Shown here: positions 20,182-30,190 of the stretch, piece by piece | Numbering within the stretch: position 1 is the first letter of the stretch | How the letters are laid out: each line of letters starts with the position of its first letter | Origin: Alphaproteobacteria bacterium | GTDB taxonomy: Bacteria; Pseudomonadota; Alphaproteobacteria; Puniceispirillales; UBA1172 | Assembly (NCBI GenBank): GCA_024639485.1 | Contig: JAHEII010000002.1 | Location: forward strand, 1-33,593 | Length of the DNA stretch: 33,593 nucleotides | Direction of reading: 5' to 3' | Notes under the pieces: model-generated | Told to the model about the DNA's origin: nothing | Databases searched by the model: none | What the model saw: the letters and a program-made list of their open reading frames with translations, nothing else | Translations under genes and position numbers: made by a program

Positions 20182-20217
20182 GCTAACTGCTCCGTTAATG
20201 TTTATATATGACTGGTC

Positions 20218-20246
20218 ATGTTAACTTACAACCATGATATCGTCAA
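20218..20246 (-). promoter_or_regulatory. Candidate promoter for NfuA-like gene (TTGACG - 17 nt - TAACAT)
   Basis: Minus strand boxes at plus 20241-20246 and 20218-20223. Confidence 0.35.
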
Positions 20247-20275
20247 AATGCGTTCAAAATAGGAAGGGATATGGC

Positions 20276-21286
20276 TTATCCCAGACTTTCACCCAGAAAG
20301 CCTAACCGCTTTCTGATATCTGACATAATTGGCTGGGCAATCGCATGGGCGCGTTCAGCCCCGTCATCAAGCACCTTTATCACTTCAGCCGTGTCATCCA
20401 TGTAATGCCGCATAGCAAGAGTGACTGGCTCAAGCTTGGCCACCGCAAGATCAGCTAATGCCGGTTTGAACTGACCAAAACCCTGACCAGCATATTCTGC
20501 TAGCACTTTGTCGATATCTGTTCCAGCCAAAGCGGCATAGATCGTCACCAGATTTCGGGCTTCGGGACGGGCATCAAGCGCTTCTGCTGTTTCGGGCAAT
20601 ACATCGGGGTCTGTTTTTGCTTTGCGGATTTTCTGGACAATCGTATCTGCATCGTCATTCATATTAATTCGGGAAAAATCCGACGCGTCTGATTTGCTCA
20701 TCTTGGATGTTCCATCACGCAAGCTCATCACCCGTGTCGCTTCGCCTATAATTTGCGGCTCAGGCAGAGGAAAGAAATCTTCCTCAACCATGGCATTAAA
20801 AGCGCCAGCAATATCCCGGGTTAGCTCCAGATGTTGTTTCTGGTCTTCGCCAACCGGAACATGTGTGGCTTTATAGGCCAGAATATCAGCTGCCATTAAC
20901 GCCGGATAGGCAAATAGCCCAACACTGGCATTTTCACGGTTCTTACCAGCTTTTTCTTTGAACTGGGTCATCCGGTTGAGCCAGCCAAGACGCGCCACGC
21001 AATTAAATATCCATGCCAGTTCTGCATGTTGCGGAACACGGCTCTGATTAAATATAATTGCCTGTTTCGGATCAATGCCTGCCGCCAGCAAACTGGCCGT
21101 GACTTCTATGGTAGCCTGATGCAGGGCGGCTGGGTTTTGTGGAACCGTGATGGCATGCAGATCAACCACACAATAAATCGATTCAAATTGATGCTGAAGA
21201 TCAACCCAGTTACGGATAGCGCCCAGATAATTGCCCAGATGCAAATTACCGGTTGGCTGTATTCCAGAAAATATCCTGCTCATCAT
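20276..21286 (-). CDS. trpS: Tryptophanyl-tRNA synthetase
   Basis: [27 protein letters not shown], class I synthetase; KMSKSD. ORF-track start 21340 is within a hairpin; MMSRIF preceded by AGGATAAC is the better start. Confidence 0.95.
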   Translation of the reverse strand: MMSRIFSGIQPTGNLHLGNYLGAIRNWVDLQHQFESIYCVVDLHAITVPQNPAALHQATIEVTASLLAAGIDPKQAIIFNQSRVPQHAELAWIFNCVARLGWLNRMTQFKEKAGKNRENASVGLFAYPALMAADILAYKATHVPVGEDQKQHLELTRDIAGAFNAMVEEDFFPLPEPQIIGEATRVMSLRDGTSKMSKSDASDFSRINMNDDADTIVQKIRKAKTDPDVLPETAEALDARPEARNLVTIYAALAGTDIDKVLAEYAGQGFGQFKPALADLAVAKLEPVTLAMRHYMDDTAEVIKVLDDGAERAHAIAQPIMSDIRKRLGFLGESLG

Positions 21287-21343
21287 GTTATCCTGTTCCT
21301 GATCGCTATATCGTGTTCTGTTATGCCAAGCTTTTGGCATGGG

Positions 21344-22909
21344 TCAAGCCTTAAGGCGCCGCCACATGCCGGATATGAAAACTAATGGGGCATAAATCAT
21401 CATACTTGCGGCCATTAATATGACTAAAGATTGCCATGCTGGCATATCTGGCAGAACGGATTTAAGCCCATAAACCCCACCAGCCATCACCGCTGTAATC
21501 AGGATAATCGTCAATATGGGCAAACAAATGGACACATTAATCCGTTGCCGCATGATCAATATCACCGCCAGAATGAATGTTGAGCACCATAAGCTGATTG
21601 AGGTAGCAAGGGCGAGGCCAGCCGCCGCAAAATACTGCATCAGAATAAGGCTGAGGCAGATATTGATCAGAACAGAAATGATAGTGATCCACATTGGTGT
21701 TTTGGTATCACCAGCCGCATAGAAAGCAGGTTGCAGCGTTTTCACCAGAATAAATGCCGGAATACCAACCCCATATGCCATCAGCACCAATGCCGTCGGA
21801 TAAACCATCGCCGGATCAAACGCACCATAGGCAAATAATCCGCGTATCAAGTGTTCGGCAATAACCATCACGCCAGCCATAGCAGGCAGGCCAGCCAGCA
21901 AACCAATCAGCAAACCGCGATGAATCACTGATCGAACAGCGCCAATATCAACATCGTCCATCTGCTCAAGACGTGATAATGTTGGCAATAAGGCCACCCC
22001 AAGGGCGATGCCCACCACCCCAAGCGGCAATTGGGCAATGCGGTCAGCAAAATAGAGCTGTGAAATTGATCCCACCGCCAATAGGGACGCAAGAATAGTA
22101 TCAATCAGCAAATTGATCTGGGTGCCAGCCGCCCCCAATGCCGCCGGAAAAAACCGCCGCCATAACAAACGGCTATGCGAGCCTATACCCGTTCGGGTGA
22201 TTGGCGGCACAAGCGGTGGCATCCGGCCAATCCGGATGAGCATAACACCAATAACAACCAGCTTGATGATACCGCCAGCGGTAACAGCAGCAGCAACAAT
22301 CAGCGCTCTGTTAAAGCTGTCTGCTTGTTGCGATAAATCCGGCCATAACCACCATGCCAGCAACGCGCCGCTAATCATAACCGCGTTCATAATAACAGGA
22401 ACACTGGCTCCAAGCGCAAATCGGCCATAAATGTTGCTAATGCTAATCCATAATGCCAGCAATGAGATCAAAGGCAGATATGGCATGGTAATACGTGCCA
22501 GTTGCACCGCCGTATCCATACGGCTAAGCCCGCCACCATAGGAAAATCCGGGGGCAATCAGCGTAATAACAACAGGCATAAATAGCTCAAAAACAATAAC
22601 AATCAGTATCAGCACAAGGATCAATAATGACTGCACTTCGCCTGCCATCCGCATGGCTTGTTTGATCCCGTGTTTTTGCTCAACGCCTGTATAGCCGGGA
22701 ACAAATGCACTTGCCATCGCGCCTTCTGCGGTTAGGCGACGGAACAGATTAGGCAATTTGAATGCCACAAAAAACGCATCGGATACAGGCCCAAGCCCCA
22801 GCACAATCGCCAGTATAATGTCACGCGTAAATCCAAAAATACGGCTTAATGCGGTAAAGACGCTGACTTTGCTAAAAATGGATAACAACCCTTTAGGTGA
22901 TGATGTCAT
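21344..22909 (-). CDS. murJ: Lipid II flippase MurJ (MviN family)
   Basis: 521 aa multi-TM; TALSRIFGFTRDIILAIVLGLGPVSDAFFVAFKLPNLFRRLTAEGAMASAFVPGY. Confidence 0.96.
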   Translation of the reverse strand: MTSSPKGLLSIFSKVSVFTALSRIFGFTRDIILAIVLGLGPVSDAFFVAFKLPNLFRRLTAEGAMASAFVPGYTGVEQKHGIKQAMRMAGEVQSLLILVLILIVIVFELFMPVVITLIAPGFSYGGGLSRMDTAVQLARITMPYLPLISLLALWISISNIYGRFALGASVPVIMNAVMISGALLAWWLWPDLSQQADSFNRALIVAAAVTAGGIIKLVVIGVMLIRIGRMPPLVPPITRTGIGSHSRLLWRRFFPAALGAAGTQINLLIDTILASLLAVGSISQLYFADRIAQLPLGVVGIALGVALLPTLSRLEQMDDVDIGAVRSVIHRGLLIGLLAGLPAMAGVMVIAEHLIRGLFAYGAFDPAMVYPTALVLMAYGVGIPAFILVKTLQPAFYAAGDTKTPMWITIISVLINICLSLILMQYFAAAGLALATSISLWCSTFILAVILIMRQRINVSICLPILTIILITAVMAGGVYGLKSVLPDMPAWQSLVILMAASMMIYAPLVFISGMWRRLKA

Positions 22910-25713
22910 GCCGCCACCTGATTGGCAGGATCACTGTCTTCCAGCACCTTTAGCAACGTTTCGCGAATGTTATCCATCCGGCTTTGTCGCTCGATTTTCA
23001 ACCCGAAACTGTCTTTGACATAAAATACATCAACCACCCTGTCACCATAAGTAGACACGCTAGCCAGTTGAATTTGAATGCCCAATCCGGCTAACGCATG
23101 GGTAATCCGGTATAATAACCCCGGCGCATCCTTGCCGTTAATTTCTATAATGCTGTGGGTTGAGCTAATATGATTATTGATAAGCACGCGGGCGGGTGCC
23201 GAAATGCGTCTGATGCGTTGCGGTGTTTGCTGCCAGCGGGTTTCCATCGCGTGATCAATATCCATCTGGCCTGTCATGGCTTTTTTTAGTGCCGTTTTCA
23301 TTTTATTGAGCTTGGCCTTTTCGGTAATCGCCTGATAGTTCTGATCCTGCACCCATAGCACATCCAGCGTCAGCCCGTCTTTGCGTGTCGTAATCCGCGC
23401 ATCAACAATATTTGCGCCACAAGCCGCCACGCCGCCAGCAATACGGGCAAACAGCCCGACATCATCGGCGGTAATAATGGCAATCTCTGTCGCGTTTCTT
23501 GATTGATCCGGTGTCATGCTGATCCCGACCAGATCATTTGTTTCATCAAATTGCCGGCACATATTGGCGTGATGGATATAGGATTGCAGATCAAAGCTGG
23601 TCCAGTAATTCGGATAAAACAAGTTAATATGATGCTGTGCGCTGTCCTGATCCCAACCGCTATCATCTGCCATTAATGCTATTGCCAGTTCTTTATGCAT
23701 CGCACCGGCCATGTTTTCTGCAACTATAGATGCTTCCGCCCCCAGCAATACCGCCATTGTCCGGTGATAAAGATCACGCATTAATGCCGCTTTCCAGCCA
23801 TTCCAGACGTTAGGGCCAACCGCCCGAATATCAGCAACCGTCAAAACCAGCAGTAAATTCAACCGTTCCGGTGATTGCACCGCGCTGGCAAAATGGGTGA
23901 TGGTAGCCGGATCATTCAGATCATAACGAAAAGCAGTCTCGCTCATCAATAAATGATGGCGAATAAGCCATGCGATTGTTTCCGTGGATGCCATGCCCAA
24001 TCCCAGACGAGGGCAAACCTGTCTGGCGACTTCTGCGCCTAGAATGGAATGATCACCGCCACGTCCTTTGGCAATATCATGTAATAACATGGCCACATAT
24101 AATTCATCACGGCCATCAATTTCTTTAACAGCTTCGGTAGCGACCGGTGCGATATCCTTAAGCGTGCCAGTTTCAATCTGGTGCAAGATTCCCATCGCAA
24201 AGATCGTATGCTCATCAACGGTATAGCTGTGATACATATCATATTGCATCATGGCGACGATACGGTCAAAATCCGGCATGAACTTCCCCAGAATTCCAAC
24301 CTCATTCATCAAGCGTAACACACGTTCCGAGCTTTTTTTATGGGTGAGAATATTCAAAAAACTGGCGTTGTTTTCTTCATTAAGCCGAAAGCTGTCATCA
24401 ACCAGATTCAGATTGCGTGTAATCATCCGCAAGGTCTGGGGGTGAATATCATAGCCGGTATCAAGCGCTACGCGAAAAATATCAATAATGGCATTCTGAT
24501 AATCGGTAAAACGGGTATTCGGATCAAGTGCGATACGGCCGGTTTTTATGATAAACGGGCGCGATAATCTGATCCATTGCAGACGGTCACGAATGGTTCG
24601 GGTCGTTTTATTAAAGTCATCCGCAATAGCCGCGCAAAATATGCGGGTCAGGCTACCAACCGTGGTGGCGGTGAGAAAATATCGCCGCATAAACCTTTCC
24701 ACCCCTTTGCTATCTGATCTATCCCGATAGCCAAGCAAGGGTGCGATATCCATCTGAACATCAAAGCTGAGCCGGTCATCTTCGCGGCCACTGCGGAAAT
24801 GCATATGACATCGCAACGTCCATAAAAACCGCTGGGCATTGGAAAATGATCGGGCTTCGCCATGGGTCAGGACTTTACGATTAACCAGCTCAAACACGGT
24901 ATCAACCGCAAACCCGTAACGCGAAATCCAGAACAGGGTATGCAAATCACGCAAGCCGCCTTTGCCTTCCTTGATATTAGGCTCAAGCATATAGCGTCTG
25001 GCATCGCTTCGGCGGTGGCGAGCATCGCGTTCTTCGAGTTTTGACGCAATAAAGCTCTTGGCGGTATCGGCGACAATATCGTCATGAAACTGCCCAAGCA
25101 GTTTATCAGACAGACTGGATAATCCTGCCAGATGCCGGGCTTCCAGTAACGCCGTACGGATAGTCAGATCATCTTTGGCTGCATGGAACGCTTGCCGCAA
25201 GCTTCGGCTAGCATGACCAATATCAAGCCCCAAATCCCACAGCAGATAAAGAATAAACTCAATCACCTGTACATGATCAGCATCCGGTTTAACATCTGTC
25301 AGAAACAGTAAATCAATATCCGAATGTGGTGATAATTCTCCACGGCCATATCCGCCGGTAGCAATCATGGCTAGCTTAGGTGGGGCATCAGATGGCCATG
25401 TTTTTATCGCCGTATCATGAATAAGCCGGATCATGTGATCCATCAGAATAGCATGCGCCCCAACATAGGCCGCCCCGTCATTATTTGCCAAAAACGCTGT
25501 TTTTAACGCCTGCCGCCCGGTTTCAAGCATATCTTTGAGAGCCGATAATAACGCTGGTCTTTGATCAAGCGGATGCTCAAATGTAGCGCCATGATCTGCT
25601 TTCATCCGATCCAGCGTTTCCAGAACAGTTTCAATCTCACCAATATCACGGGCATAGATCATTGGCTGAAACGCAAGCATCCAGCTTGGTAATGTTGTCT
25701 GCTCTACCGCCAT
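22906..25713 (-). CDS. glnD: [Protein-PII] uridylyltransferase / bifunctional GlnD
   Basis: ATGGYGRGELSPHSDIDLLFL nucleotidyltransferase motif, MLLHDIAKGRGGDHS HD motif, two C-terminal ACT-type regions; 4-bp overlap with murJ. Confidence 0.96.
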   Translation of the reverse strand: MAVEQTTLPSWMLAFQPMIYARDIGEIETVLETLDRMKADHGATFEHPLDQRPALLSALKDMLETGRQALKTAFLANNDGAAYVGAHAILMDHMIRLIHDTAIKTWPSDAPPKLAMIATGGYGRGELSPHSDIDLLFLTDVKPDADHVQVIEFILYLLWDLGLDIGHASRSLRQAFHAAKDDLTIRTALLEARHLAGLSSLSDKLLGQFHDDIVADTAKSFIASKLEERDARHRRSDARRYMLEPNIKEGKGGLRDLHTLFWISRYGFAVDTVFELVNRKVLTHGEARSFSNAQRFLWTLRCHMHFRSGREDDRLSFDVQMDIAPLLGYRDRSDSKGVERFMRRYFLTATTVGSLTRIFCAAIADDFNKTTRTIRDRLQWIRLSRPFIIKTGRIALDPNTRFTDYQNAIIDIFRVALDTGYDIHPQTLRMITRNLNLVDDSFRLNEENNASFLNILTHKKSSERVLRLMNEVGILGKFMPDFDRIVAMMQYDMYHSYTVDEHTIFAMGILHQIETGTLKDIAPVATEAVKEIDGRDELYVAMLLHDIAKGRGGDHSILGAEVARQVCPRLGLGMASTETIAWLIRHHLLMSETAFRYDLNDPATITHFASAVQSPERLNLLLVLTVADIRAVGPNVWNGWKAALMRDLYHRTMAVLLGAEASIVAENMAGAMHKELAIALMADDSGWDQDSAQHHINLFYPNYWTSFDLQSYIHHANMCRQFDETNDLVGISMTPDQSRNATEIAIITADDVGLFARIAGGVAACGANIVDARITTRKDGLTLDVLWVQDQNYQAITEKAKLNKMKTALKKAMTGQMDIDHAMETRWQQTPQRIRRISAPARVLINNHISSTHSIIEINGKDAPGLLYRITHALAGLGIQIQLASVSTYGDRVVDVFYVKDSFGLKIERQSRMDNIRETLLKVLEDSDPANQVAA

Positions 25714-25772
25714 GAGTCATCCATTGTGATTAATCGCATCATATCAGATTATAGCGCATCCACGGATAGTGT

Positions 25773-28469
25773 CTATGACATGCCGCCATCACGTCCATCA
25801 TCAAGCATGGCTTTCAGCGCATAAAGATGCTCTAGCGCCTCACGCGGGGACATATGATCAGGGCTAATGGCTTTCAGCTGTTCTTCTACGGCGCTAGGGG
25901 TTGCCGGATGCACCACCGGCTGACTTGCATCAAAAAGCGGTAGATTTTCCATCAGCTGATCTGTTGATTTTTCTTCTGCCAGTGTTGCCAGCACATCTTC
26001 GGCACGGGCAATGACTATTGGCGGCACGCCAGCCAGACGCGCCACATGAATACCATACGACCGGTCGGCCGCGCCTGCACCTACTTCATGCAGGAAAACA
26101 ATATCACCCTGCCATTCGCGCACTTTCATCGCGTGACATGTTAGGCTGTTCAATCTGTCTTCTAGTGCTGATAATTCATGATAATGGGTAGCAAACAATA
26201 CTCTTGCCCCAATAACATCATGCAAATGTTCCACCACTGCCCAGGCCAGCGATAACCCGTCATAGGTTGCTGTACCACGGCCTATTTCATCAAGTATGAC
26301 TAATGATTGGGCTGTTGACCGGTTCAGAATAGCGGCGGTTTCCACCATTTCCACCATAAAAGTCGACCGTCCGGATGCCAGATCATCAGATGCTCCAACA
26401 CGGCAAAACACACGATCAGCCATGCCAATAATGGCCGCGCTAGCCGGAACATAAAATCCTGCCTGTGCCATGATAGTGATCAACGCATTCTGGCGAAGAA
26501 AGGTCGATTTACCAGCCATATTAGGGCCTGTTAATAACCAGATGCGATCATCCGGCGTAAATTGACAGGAATTGACCACAAACGGATGATCCTGAGCACT
26601 GGCCAGCATCTGCTCAACAACCGGATGCCGGCCTTCAACAATATGTAGCCCGATATCATCGCGCATCTCTGGGCGGCAATATCGCCATGTTTCGGCCAGC
26701 CTTGCCATTGCGGTTGCTACATCCAGCTGGGCGGCGGCATGGGCGACAGCAATAATGCTGTCTTGTTCTGCCATCACCTGTTCAACCAGACGATCAAACC
26801 AGCCCAGTTCCAGTGCCACCGCCTGATCAGCGGCCTTTGACATCGCGGTTTCCAGTTCGGCTAGCTCAACGGTGGAAAACCGGACAGCCTGGGCGGTTGT
26901 CTGGCGATGAATAAAAATGGAATCCGGTTGGGACAGCAATTTGTCAGCGTGATTGCTCCGGACATCAATATGATATCCCAGAACATTATTATGTTTGATC
27001 TTAAGGCTGGTGATGCCGGTATCATCGCAATAGCGTTGTTGCAGAGCCGCAATTAATCGCCGCGATTCATCACGCAAGGTGAATAGCTCATCCAGCACCG
27101 TATCATAACCTTTACGGATAAAGCCGCCATCACGGGCAAGCATGGGCAATTCTTCGGTTAACGCTTCAGTGATCAGATGAACCAGCTGTGCTGATCCCGA
27201 TAAATGGTCTTTTAGTGCGGTGAGCTGATCATCGGCCAGCCCGCTTGTTGTTCGTTGACCAATGGCATTGGCCATTATTCCGGCGGCGGCAATACCATGT
27301 GCCATAGCCGCCAGATCACGCGGCCCCCCATGCCCAAGCCCCAGCCGGCTTAACGCCCGTTCCAGATCAGGCATGGTTTTCAATGCCTGTCTGATGTGAT
27401 CAGCCATGGCTGTGTCTGCCAGCATAGCTTCGATCAGATCATGTCTGGCCGTAATTTGCGGTTTATGTTTGAGCGGGCCAACCAGCCGTGATGCCAGAAG
27501 TCGTGCGCCAGCAGCCGTGACGGTTTTATCAATCACTGCCAGCAATGAGCCTTTTCTATCTCCACTTAATGTCCGCGTTAATTCCAGTGACCGCCGTGTT
27601 GCCGGATCAATTTCCAGAAAATGATCGCGACTGATCTGTTCTACCGGCTTCAGATGCAGATTCCGGCCTTTTTGTGTATCATCCAGATAGGCGATTAATC
27701 CACCAAGCGCCGCCAGTTCACCACGCGACAGATTGGCCATGCCATCAAGAGTGGCGACTTTATAAAGTGTTTCCAGTTTTTTGCGACCACCCTGGCTATC
27801 AAAATATCGCGCTGGACGGGTGCTGATACAGCTATCAATATGGATCAGATTCTGTTCCATATCAGCCTGGCTATCGCTAATAACAATTTCGGCAGGTTTC
27901 CATCTGGCCAGCGCATCATCGCGTTGTGACGGCGGCATGGTTTCCACCATGATATCACCAGTGCTGAGATCAACCGCCGCTAGCGATAAAGCATCACCAT
28001 GATGAAATAGGGTGATCAGATAATTATTTTCCCGTGGTGGCAAAAAGCTGTCTTCGAGTAGCGTCCCCGGCGTAACGATACGCACAACATCCCGCCGCAA
28101 AGGGCCTTTGGATTTTCTGGCTTTAGCCTGTTCGGGGGTTTCGGCCTGCTCACAGATAGCCACACGAAAACCCTGCTTGATTAGCCGTGTCATATAGGTG
28201 TCTGCGGCATGGAACGGTACTCCGCACATGGGGATATCATGCCCATCTGCCTTACCGCGCTTGGTTAATGTTATATCAAGTGCTTGCGCGGCAATTTCTG
28301 CATCGTCAAAAAACAATTCATAAAAATCACCCATGCGGTAAAACAGTAAACTATCCGCATGATTGGCTTTTACTTCTAGAAACTGCCGAATGACCGGTGT
28401 TAAGCCGGGTGTATCCGGCGATGGGCGCGGCGGTTTTTTATGTTCTGCTGACAATGTGTCGTCCGGCAT
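25773..28469 (-). CDS. mutS: DNA mismatch repair protein MutS
   Basis: YRMGDFYELFFDDAEIAAQALDITLTKRG, LTGPNMAGKSTFLRQNALI, DEIGRGTATYDGLSLAWAVVEHLH, FATHYHEL. Confidence 0.98.
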   Translation of the reverse strand: MPDDTLSAEHKKPPRPSPDTPGLTPVIRQFLEVKANHADSLLFYRMGDFYELFFDDAEIAAQALDITLTKRGKADGHDIPMCGVPFHAADTYMTRLIKQGFRVAICEQAETPEQAKARKSKGPLRRDVVRIVTPGTLLEDSFLPPRENNYLITLFHHGDALSLAAVDLSTGDIMVETMPPSQRDDALARWKPAEIVISDSQADMEQNLIHIDSCISTRPARYFDSQGGRKKLETLYKVATLDGMANLSRGELAALGGLIAYLDDTQKGRNLHLKPVEQISRDHFLEIDPATRRSLELTRTLSGDRKGSLLAVIDKTVTAAGARLLASRLVGPLKHKPQITARHDLIEAMLADTAMADHIRQALKTMPDLERALSRLGLGHGGPRDLAAMAHGIAAAGIMANAIGQRTTSGLADDQLTALKDHLSGSAQLVHLITEALTEELPMLARDGGFIRKGYDTVLDELFTLRDESRRLIAALQQRYCDDTGITSLKIKHNNVLGYHIDVRSNHADKLLSQPDSIFIHRQTTAQAVRFSTVELAELETAMSKAADQAVALELGWFDRLVEQVMAEQDSIIAVAHAAAQLDVATAMARLAETWRYCRPEMRDDIGLHIVEGRHPVVEQMLASAQDHPFVVNSCQFTPDDRIWLLTGPNMAGKSTFLRQNALITIMAQAGFYVPASAAIIGMADRVFCRVGASDDLASGRSTFMVEMVETAAILNRSTAQSLVILDEIGRGTATYDGLSLAWAVVEHLHDVIGARVLFATHYHELSALEDRLNSLTCHAMKVREWQGDIVFLHEVGAGAADRSYGIHVARLAGVPPIVIARAEDVLATLAEEKSTDQLMENLPLFDASQPVVHPATPSAVEEQLKAISPDHMSPREALEHLYALKAMLDDGRDGGMS

Positions 28470-28550
28470 GGTGTTAGCTCTTTTTGTGCTGTCGGATCAT
28501 TTCCATATCTTAAAGCAAGCATGACAGAAAAACAGCATCATTCCAAAATA

Positions 28551-29561
28551 TTATCCAAAAAACTCTGTTGGCATGGCTGGTTTTGCAATTTCAATCAGAT
28601 CAGCTTGTGGTCTGGCACCAATATGGCTGATCGCTTCGCTTGCGGTAATCGTTGCCAGTTTAATCGCAATATCCAGATCAGCCCCGTTATGACGTGCATA
28701 AAGATATCCGGATGCGTAAAGATCACCGGCACCGGTTGTATCCATCACTGCTATATCCGGATCAGGCGTTATTGAAACCAGATCATTACCCGCAAACGCG
28801 ATTGATCCGTTTTCACCATCGGTAATAGCCGCCTCAGCCACCAATTGCCGCATTTGGCGAATGGCGTTGTCTTTATCTGTTTGAAACATGATTTCTGCTT
28901 CTTCAGAATTGCAAAGCACCATATCACAATGATCCTTGATGAATTGATGCATAGCCGGTCTATGGCGTTCTACACACCAGCCATCTGACAGTGAAATAGC
29001 AATCTTGGTTCCGGCTTCACGGGCAACAGTAGCCATTTTATCCCAACAGGCCGGGCCATCAGGGGCATCATAAAGATAGCCTTCGATATAGACTATATCC
29101 GCCGCCGCAATAGCATCAGCGTTCATGTCTTCGGGCTTAAGGGCAATGGAAGCCCCCAGATAAGTGTTCATTGTCCGCTTTTTATCTGGCGTTATCAGTA
29201 TATAGGAACAAGCGGTTTGCAGATCCGCATCAGCCGCAAGCAATGCTTCAACCCCGACGGCTTTAATGTCATGGCGGAATATGCGCGCCAGCATATCCGT
29301 GCCAACCTTGCCAATAAAACCAGCATGCCCGCCCAGTAACGAAATACCAACAGCCGTATTTGCCGCAGAACCGCCTGATACCTCGGTTGCTGGGCCAATG
29401 GCATCATACAGCGTAGTTGCCCGATCTGCATCAATCAGGTTCATGGCATTCTTCATCATGCCCTGTTCGGCAATAAACTGATCTGTTGCTTTTGCGATAA
29501 CATCAACAATAGCATTGCCAACTGTAACAATACTGGCGTGATTATTTGCATTTTCTGACAT
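28551..29561 (-). CDS. PfkB-family carbohydrate kinase, adenosine kinase-like
   Basis: ATEVSGGSAANTAVGISLLGGHAGFIGKVGTD and MDTTGAGDLYASGYLYARH signatures; SD AAGGAAG upstream. Confidence 0.9.
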   Translation of the reverse strand: MSENANNHASIVTVGNAIVDVIAKATDQFIAEQGMMKNAMNLIDADRATTLYDAIGPATEVSGGSAANTAVGISLLGGHAGFIGKVGTDMLARIFRHDIKAVGVEALLAADADLQTACSYILITPDKKRTMNTYLGASIALKPEDMNADAIAAADIVYIEGYLYDAPDGPACWDKMATVAREAGTKIAISLSDGWCVERHRPAMHQFIKDHCDMVLCNSEEAEIMFQTDKDNAIRQMRQLVAEAAITDGENGSIAFAGNDLVSITPDPDIAVMDTTGAGDLYASGYLYARHNGADLDIAIKLATITASEAISHIGARPQADLIEIAKPAMPTEFFG

Positions 29562-29620
29562 CTTTCTTCCTTTATTTTCAAAAACGATGAAGCTTAATAT
29601 TGAATTATTTATTGTGCCAA

Positions 29621-29626
29621 TATAAT
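29621..29626 (+). promoter_or_regulatory. Perfect TATAAT -10 box 8 nt upstream of the lipoprotein ATG
   Basis: AATATAATTTGATTAG-ATG; upstream TTGAAT at 29600-29605 with a short 15-nt spacer. Confidence 0.5.
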
Positions 29627-29634
29627 TTGATTAG

Positions 29635-30186
29635 ATGAGTGCTAACATAACCATCAGGCTGAGCATAGCCGCAAGTGTCATAGGATGTCTGATTTCTGGC
29701 TGTCAGCCTGTGATGGAACAATATTCTCTATCTGGTAATATCAATATACCGACAGATGACCAAGTGCCTGATTTAAGCACGGCGGTGCCATTACAAGGCG
29801 CCACCGACACCAGCGCTAATGGTTCGCCCGATATGCCAAGTCATGTTGCCGCCGAAGTGCCGCAAGCATCATTGACCACGATTGAAACAGCCAGCATAGC
29901 CTTGCCCGCCGCACCAGCCAAACCGGTATTCTATCCGGCTAATATCATGGGCTGGCAAAAACAAGAGCTGATCAAGGTGCTGGGGAATGCCGATTATATC
30001 CGCCATGACGGCGCCGGTGAAGTGCATCAATATAAACTGGAAACATGTATTGTTGATTTTACGCTTTATCCGGTAAATGGCCGGGTTGAGATTATTGCAT
30101 GGCATGGGCGAAGCCGTATCCAGCATAATAATATCAATGCCGATGCCTGCTATCAGGACCTAGCTCATCGCAAAGCAGGCCAATAG
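29635..30186 (+). CDS. Small putative lipoprotein, conserved alphaproteobacterial-type hypothetical
   Basis: Signal peptide with lipobox LISGC; C-terminal domain MGWQKQELIKVLGNADYIRHDGAGEVHQYKLETCIVDFTLYPVNGRVEIIAWHGR. Confidence 0.8.
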   Translation: MSANITIRLSIAASVIGCLISGCQPVMEQYSLSGNINIPTDDQVPDLSTAVPLQGATDTSANGSPDMPSHVAAEVPQASLTTIETASIALPAAPAKPVFYPANIMGWQKQELIKVLGNADYIRHDGAGEVHQYKLETCIVDFTLYPVNGRVEIIAWHGRSRIQHNNINADACYQDLAHRKAGQ

Positions 30187-30190
30187 GCCA

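Noticed and set aside
28470-28550. Inverted repeats (TGCTGT/ACAGCA, CTGTC/GACAG) between mutS and the kinase gene
   Set aside because: Short, long loop, no T tract; not distinguishable from chance.
30187-30190. GGCCAATAGGCC near the lipoprotein/nth junction as a bidirectional terminator
   Set aside because: Only a 4-bp self-complementary stem with no T tract.
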